From: Nageia nagi
Taxonomy: Eukaryota > Pinophyta
Assembly: GCA_050084985.1 (NCBI GenBank)
Contig: JBITNC010000001.1
Span: 186,001 to 250,000, forward strand
Direction of reading: 5' to 3'
DNA length: 64,000 bases
Made by a program: the position numbers and the translations under genes. This document shows positions 57,590-64,000 of the stretch, one piece after another. Each line of letters begins with the position of its first letter. Position 1 is the first letter of the stretch. The notes under the pieces were generated by a model. It worked only from the letters and a program-made list of their open reading frames with translations. It was not told the DNA's origin and made no database searches.

Positions 57590-58527
57590 GTAGTTCTTTA
57601 TATTTCCATTACCTTTGTTCTTTTTCTCTCTTTTTTTGTAGCAATCAACTTCTTTGTGGTCTTAAATGCCACAATAGTTACAATTACCATCAATTTTTTT
57701 CTTAGGATATAGATTTTTTGCTTTTCCTTTTTCATTTCTTTGCTTGAAGTGGTTGTTGTTGCCATTAGTCTTGTTGCTAAGGTTATTATTTCTATTTTTT
57801 CTGCTGCTATTATAGCCATTGCCTCTCTTTTCAAACCTTTAGAAAGAAGGATAAGATTTCTTTTGATGATGGAACTTCTTCTTGAAAAATGTTTTGGTTG
57901 CTCCAAGAGCAATGTTATTATTCTTAAGAGAAGAAATCAACACTTTATTGTTAAAATTTTTCTCATGCTTCAAAAGGTGCCTTGAAAGGTTCTCAAGGGA
58001 GAAGATTTCTTCTTTATCATCAAACCTTATTTCCATAATCGTTATAAAGTTTTTAAACTCTGAAGGAAGGCTTTGAAGAATGATGAAGACTATGAACTCA
58101 TCATTAATCCAATTACATTCACAAGCAACAAATTAGGTCCTTAGGTCAATGATTTCGTTAAAGTAGATAGCCATATTTTCATCTTCCCCTTAGTAATATT
58201 GAAGTAACTTTTAGAGAATGGTGAACCTTCATGAAAAGTTTAAACCAAGGTAGATTTGCTTAAGCTTATCCTATGCTTCTTTTATCGAGGTTGAAGAGGA
58301 AATCATCAAGAGCATATCAACTAAAACTACATAGTAAATCATGGAATTTGCCAACTCATTCTTTATGTTGTAAGCCTCTAGTGCCTTTCTCATCTATAGG
58401 AGGTACAAGGTTGTCATTCACTATTTGCCAAAGCTTCTTTACTTGTAATTCAGCTCTCATCTGTGGTTCCTAAATTCCATAGTTAGAACCATCGAGAATG
58501 TGTTTGGGTAAAAAATATTTTTCCATT
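57590..58527 (-). pseudogene. Copia gag remnant with zinc knuckle
   Basis: The minus-strand ATG at 58527 reads MEKYFLPKHILDGSNYGI, followed by LKKLWQIVND-like text of the UBN2-type gag. Further on come LENLSRHLLKHEKNF and a CCHC knuckle around 57640-57680 (CNYCGI, stop, DHKEVDC). Broken by stops and frameshifts. Confidence 0.75.
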
Positions 58528-58657
58528 TGCTACATAAAAATATGAAATAATAAGCATGTGGTTTCAATAAATAATATTAAATGTTAAGTTTTAACCAAGT
58601 AAATAATATATGTTACATTTAACACTAAAGATATGCTTGATTTGATTCACAACTGCA

Positions 58658-59640
58658 AATATTTTACAATTTAAATAATAAACCATATACCCAAATATAT
58701 TTTTTACCTCAAGAACCATAAATGTAGAGTGATATTATTGAGGCTTATTTTCTTATCTAAAATTAAGCTTTCACCTAGATGCCCACACAAGAGTAGACCA
58801 AATCCTACCAATCTCAACTAGTTCCTTTGGACAACAATATACTCTCACAAGGAGAAGTACTAGTTATTTTTTAAGGTTCTAACATTTATTGGATCAGATA
58901 AATTATTAATATTAATTAGGTTTCAAGTTATCCTCCTAGGCTATCAAGATAATCCCTAAATGGATATGCGAACATGTGGTATCACTACACATATGTTTAT
59001 CCACCTAATAGAGTTATGTACAGACCAATAGAGGACTTAGAGGCAACTGAGAAGTACAAAATTTTCACCTCTTGGATCATCAGACTTAAAGGCTCCAATC
59101 TACTTGTCCTCACCTCATGGCTCCCCAAACAAGTCATGTTGCAAAATGTACATGCAGATGTGTTTATTTTAAAGGGTTGCTCATATCAATGTTTATATTT
59201 TTGATTGCATAAGCAAATAAATCAAAGTGCAAACATGAAGTAAAAGAGCATAAGTAAAACATCATCCATCCATAACATGGAACTTTAAAAGTTCAATGGG
59301 TTTTGTTTACTAATCCCTAGAGGATCTCTTTACATAGGTCCATAAGTTTGCATAAGTTAACTTTGCAAAAAAAGATAAATACTCAACATTCATTTTTAAG
59401 TCATAAGCATGCATCTTAAAATTTTTAAGTCCTTATCATTAACTTAAAAATTTAAGTTCTTAAGCATGCATCATTTTAACTTAAACATTTGCACAAGTTT
59501 ATTCATAAAGGAATTTAAATTCTTAATATCTTCCACATAATTCTTAAGTGATAAATATGCATTATTTGATTTAAAATAAAAAAAATTAAGTATTTAACTT
59601 AAAATTTAAGTCCTTAAGCATGCATCACCAAAAAAAAAAA
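58658..59640 (+). repeat. Dispersed repeat family, copy 2 (related to 2676-4020)
   Basis: It lies within extra DNA in the copia leader, between gag start (58527) and the primer site (61532). It shares with copy 1 the ORF 58974-59204 (LTSWLPKQVMLQNVH) and the trailing AAGCATGCAT/TTAAGT stretch (59395-59640). Confidence 0.65.
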
Positions 59641-61500
59641 TTCTAAGAGAAAAATATGCATTCTAAGCATAGAGGATGAAAAAATTTAAGTAAAAGGCTC
59701 ATTGATATCCCTCTTTTTACTTTAAAAAATTATCCTTTCAATAAATGCTTACTAAAAAAATGGATATTTTATTGTAAGTAATTTTCAAGGTAAAATTGCC
59801 ATTATTGCAATTTGTAATTTTAATGCTAAAAATTGCATAAGATTGGTAAAAATTTATCCAAAGCAAGATTGTAATTCAAAGTAAAAAATTGCCTTTAAAC
59901 AATTACCTTCAAAAAATATCTAAGTTAAAAAATTTACTTTTAGAATATAGTTAAAAGAAATCTCTTTTAACTATGCCTAAAATTCTTTATTTTAAAAAAA
60001 ATTTCACTTCATAATTTTCTCCATTTAAACAAGTAAGAGTTTAATAGGCAATTATGCTTTTACTAACACTTGAGAGAAAAGTCAAATATATTTAATGCAA
60101 TTCTACTTCAAACACTCCATGTAAAGTGACTCAAGCACAAGTCTCAAAACAAATTGAAGATGGATACCCATACTTCAGGAAAAATCAAAACTTTTAATGT
60201 TTTATATTTTCATACTCTACAAATTTAAGAAGCTCATCATAGTAGACTTGTTTACCAAGTAAAGAAAAAATGATGACACCCACCAACAAAAAATTTAATG
60301 TCATGAGAGAAGTAAAAAAAATAAGGAGGCAGTTAATGGAGGGCAATGTGAGGTAGCGTAAGGGCAGAGGAGAAGACTCTAATAGGTTGCAATTAGATGT
60401 GAGGGCTTTGGAGGGAGGAGAGAGAAGGATGGAGGAGCCCATGGTGAAGAGCAAGGAGAGGCCATAAGTTTGGTAGTGGAGAGGAGACCTAATGGAGGTG
60501 AGGGCCTAGGACCTGATAAGAGAAGCATGATGGTGTGGTCAGAAGGTCAATCGCCTTCCCTAATGCACAAAGAACAACCAGCACACAACCATGAGCAAGA
60601 GGTGGAGGGGGGTTTGCAGAGGTGAGGTTGCATCGAGAGACTACACCTAGTAGCAAGAAAAGATAAGGTGAGAGGAGTCTGCATGAGGGAGGTTTGCATA
60701 GAGTAGTAGAGGAGTGAGAGGTGATAAGTGAGTTGGTAATGAGGAGTCTCCAAAAGGTCAGGTAGAGGAGGTCATGCGATGGAGGTGGCATCCATCGATA
60801 GGAGCAATAAGGGTAGGGGATGCAAGCATCAACTATATGTCACTATTCTTTTCTTGGCTCCAACCTAAGCATCGACTATATCCCAATGGAATTGCTAGGG
60901 ATGTGAGAGAGTGGTAATGGTTATAGCTTTGAAGGATATGATAAAGTGAGCAAATAGCCACTAGAGAGACAACCCCCCTTCTTTTTAATAAAAAAAATAT
61001 ATTGTATAAACACCATGACCACCCCTCTAGAATATATACAAGGATAGAAAAAATTGGATAAATTTCTGTACCTACCTCCCTTTTTTGAAAGAAATACATA
61101 TATCCCCCTTTTTTTATTTTTATGAAAGGTATTTAAAAAAATACATTTGGTAGAAAGAATAGCTTTGTGAAGTTTTTTTTTTTTTAAATCTCTTCCATAG
61201 AAAATATAGTGTATTATTTTCTCTAAAAATGCAATTTTGTATACTATCCTCTTAAAATATATCATTGTATTAAGCAATTTTTTTTTTAAATTGCTACTAA
61301 CATAAGAGGTTAGTGTAAAAAAAATTGCATTGGATTGCTATTTTGACCATATTTTGCAAAAATAAACTAACACACTTCACAAAATATGTTAGTATATTTA
61401 AGAAATAGTAAAAAAAAAAGGAAAAGAATGATGTTATACCTTCACAATTCTTTTACCTCCATAATGTGGAGTATGATAGGGAATAAATATCACAAAGAAA
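59641..61500. other. Rest of the inserted DNA in the copia leader
   Basis: A-rich runs alternate with a G-rich plus-strand block at 60340-60800 (GGAGAGG/GGTGGAGG words) whose minus-strand ORFs (60194-60791) are Ser/Leu/Pro-rich and unrecognised. The final 70 bases up to about 61500 probably belong to the copia leader itself. No termini or target duplication of the inserted element could be fixed. Confidence 0.4.
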
Positions 61501-61518
61501 AAGAGCTTCTACACCAAG

Positions 61519-61532
61519 GTCTGATACTAATT
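61519..61532 (-). other. Primer binding site of the copia element (degenerate)
   Basis: Minus-strand TTAGTATCAGACC follows the 5' LTR end; two to three bases differ from TGGTATCAGAGC. Confidence 0.65.
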
Positions 61533-62029
61533 TGAAATAACTAATACTAACAAGATAATTTCTAAACAACCAAGATCTCTTGAAAGCTCGCAAACACATC
61601 TAAATAACTCATAAAGCAATCTCACAAAGTAACTCAAGATGTATGTGGTTCCTCCAACTAGAAGTACATCCACTAACTAGATCTTTACTTCAATTACAAA
61701 TACAACTCTCTTCAATTCTCCTACTCTTTTCTCCTAACCACTATCCTATAGCATAACTTTACTCCATAATTGGCATGTGATCACAAAGAGGAAGGTTTCT
61801 ATTTATAGGCCAAAATCCCTCTTTGGATCACCCTTTTATCTAATGTATAATAGCATGACATGCACATCCTTTTACCCAAGGGGCATGCTCATGACATGGA
61901 GTGTAGGATAAGTTACATTATCATATTCACTTAAATACTTAACGTATCAAATGATACCCTTAAGTATTAGTGAATTTACATAGAAGATTATTACAAAACC
62001 TTTACAATAATGCATTATACATTCCAATA
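61533..62029 (-). repeat. 5' LTR of the copia element
   Basis: It pairs with 53285-53781 over its full 497 bp with scattered substitutions, so the insertion is old compared with those at 30.0 and 35.5 kb. Confidence 0.9.
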
Positions 62030-64000
62030 GGTATGATCATCCTCCCTATCAAGGTGGTGTAAAAATTGTGTCAATCCTATGTCATATAGTTGGAGGTTAG
62101 TTGGATGATTATCTTCTTCTTGGTTGCCCATGTATCCGAGCTATGTGATGTCTTCCTTCATCTCTTTATCAAATCTCAAATATGTACATGATGGAAGTGT
62201 CGATTGTATCTTAGCCAATGGTAACCCATTTAATCATTGTAATTCTATTTGACTTTCCTTTGGTCCTAACCTTCCATCTAGCAATCTACATCTCCATCAT
62301 ATAATCCATCATCTCTTCCATCTCAATCATTCATTTACCCTTACCTTATTATTTATCCATCTCTAGCTACATACAATCTGATGCTCACTCCTTCTACATT
62401 TCCTCCATCACCCACTTCTTTCTATATACCCTATCCATCCCCTTCTACTTCTTCCTCTCTTCCATCCCTACTTTTAAATCCTCTACTTTTATCTTAATAG
62501 TCTTTTCCTTCTACTACACCTCCTTTTCCTTTTCCTTCTTTTTCTTCTTCATCTACATCTTCTTCTTCTTCTCTCACACTGCCTCTTCCAACTTGTCCTA
62601 TTTAGCCCAATTCTCTTACCCAAAGTTTGTAAGAGTAGTGTGGTCCATAACGTACCTTTTCTATATATTATTCAAACCATGAGGGATTTTAGTCACCCTC
62701 ATTATGAGTTGCCTATTGTTGGTAGCATTGTACCTATTGACATGAATAATATCATATTCATATATTTCTTATATTTCCTCTTCTCCTCCTCTAGTTTCAC
62801 CCTCATTTTATGATGATAACGATTATAATATTCATACCTTATCTACTAATTTTGATACCTTGAAAGATGGGTCTTGTTGAATTGTTCCCTTATTGTAAAA
62901 TGATTTGAAGTTTATCAAACATATTTTCTAATATTGTAATCCCCATTCAAATGATATTCTTTCTCAAGCATATCATATTCTATTTCCTTTAGTTAGTTCA
63001 TCCACTTCTTCTTCTTCCTCTCCTAATTCTATTCTCGCTGCATGTTTCTTTTTATTTACTTAAATATTTTGTTAATATAACATATATTACTTAGATAGTT
63101 GTTTATAGTGTTGGCAAATTTTTTTATGTAACGATATTTCCTTAGCTCAAAATTTTTATTTCTAGCATTTTCTTTATGTTTTATAGGTGCATTTTCTTGG
63201 TTATCATGAATTATATGAATTTATTTACCTCCTCTATGGTTTGTAGAATATTATCCTTGAATTTTCCTTCTTGATATTAGAATAATATATTTTTATCAAA
63301 TCAATCACATGCCTACTACTTTTGATTTATTTCTAATGCCTCGACTAGCAAGAGATTTTTTTCATTTTATTGCTTTCCCTTCCACATATTTTTATGTTGA
63401 TTGTTTGGAGGATTTTGATGATTATTCTCCTTTAATGAAATTTGGTAATAAATACTTCATCCACATTACCCATAAATTAGAGGATATATCCTATATGCTT
63501 ATTAAGGAGACTATATATATTGACCTTTCCAATGACTCTACCACTCCAAAAGTTTTTCGGATAGGGAAGTCTTTGATTGAAAAGGAACATAAGAAAATTA
63601 CAATAATTTTGAGGCATTATCAACATGTCTTTGTTTGATTTTACAAAGACATGCTAGGTATTTATCTTGACCTAGTTATTCATAACATCATCCTTAATTT
63701 TAATTTTAATCCAATCAAATAGAAATCAAGGAAAATGCATACTGCATTGGAATTAATTGTCAAAGATGAGCTTAAGCTGTTACATGTAGGATTCATTCAA
63801 CCTATAGATTACCGTACCTATCACCATGTCAAATAGAAATATTCAAACTATGCATTGAATTTCATGATTTAAACAAAGCACACCTGAAAGATGACTTTCC
63901 ATTACCTACCATAGATCAGTTAGTTGATTCCATAATTGATCATGAGATGTTGTCTCTTACGGATGGTTTTTTAGGGTATAAGCAAATTAAAATTGCACCT
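62030..64000 (+). pseudogene. Ty3/gypsy protease-RT relic, right of the copia insertion
   Basis: It continues the reading of 52600-53284 with MIILPIKVV and a decayed protease end. A long T/C-rich linker follows, then RIGKSLIEKEHKKITIILRH (63560-63640), the pre-RT segment. RT itself begins at about 63720 with LELIVKDELKLLHVGFIQPI, FKLCIEFHDLNKA and DDFPLPTIDQLVDSIIDHEM, ending at LTDGFLGYKQIKIAP at the window edge. The last match contains the first RT catalytic Asp region. Stops and frameshifts are present; the rest lies beyond the window. Confidence 0.8.

Larger units (their letters stand above)
53285..62029 (-). mobile_element. Decayed Ty1/copia element with perfect TSD
   Basis: LTRs 53285-53781 and 61533-62029 are both 497 bp. 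The 5-bp duplication GGTAT flanks the whole (53280-53284 and 62030-62034). The minus-strand order of gag, zinc knuckle, protease, integrase, RT and RNase H is complete, but every domain is broken by stops. The 8745-bp length is about 3 kb more than expected because the leader (about 58.6-61.4 kb) has taken an insertion. The host sequence is the protease region of an older gypsy element. Confidence 0.9.

Noticed and set aside
1-64000. tRNA, rRNA, CRISPR arrays, bacterial operons or a novel defence-type system
   Set aside because: No cloverleaf, rRNA or spaced-repeat array was recognised, and the gene structure is eukaryotic; the tandem repeats seen lie in LTRs, leaders or a UTR.

Overview
This window looks like nuclear DNA of a seed plant, most probably a conifer. 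It is AT-rich, gene-poor and packed with nested, mostly decayed LTR retrotransposons. A plant tetratricopeptide gene appears to be split by an intron of about 19.8 kb, and a plant ATL-type RING-H2 gene lies downstream. The conifer assignment is inferred from gene and repeat character; no sequence search was possible.

Region 1-23 kb holds no intact host gene. In order it has: the 3' end and LTR of an old retroelement; a dispersed repeat that recurs near 58.7 kb; a gag-only LTR element with terminal repeats of about 2 kb (4448-10081, minus); a decayed Ty3/gypsy integrase; T-rich filler; a decayed plant-mobile-domain (PMD) ORF (minus); a Ty1/copia 3' end with LTR; a LINE relic; and a long-TIR MITE with a 9-bp target duplication.

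Region 23-45 kb is one gene. Exon 1 (23113-24794) encodes a kinesin-light-chain-like TPR array. Exon 2 (44614-45187) encodes the end of the array and a charged coiled-coil tail. Frame, phase, splice signals and family homology agree. The intron holds: a LINE zf-RVT fragment; copia RT fragments; a gypsy LTR; a P5CS/SNF2 chimeric pseudogene split by a very young gag-only LTR element (30023-32650, TSD AACAC); and an internally deleted copia element (33066-43811). The copia element in turn contains a young, apparently intact Ty3/gypsy chromovirus (35464-42513, TSD AAGAG, one 1607-residue gag-pol ORF) and a MITE in its 5' LTR. The last codons and 3' UTR of the gene are tandemly duplicated.

Region 45-52.5 kb has the intronless ATL RING-H2 gene (48538-49533, minus) and otherwise featureless AT-rich DNA with one small tandem duplication. 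Region 52.5-64 kb is an old Ty3/gypsy element (plus strand, running off the window) split inside its protease by a decayed Ty1/copia element (53285-62029, minus, perfect TSD GGTAT). The leader of that copia element carries a further insertion holding the second copy of the dispersed repeat.

The two host genes have no evident functional link. The rest is a layered record of insertions, and target duplications plus LTR identity allow several to be put in order.
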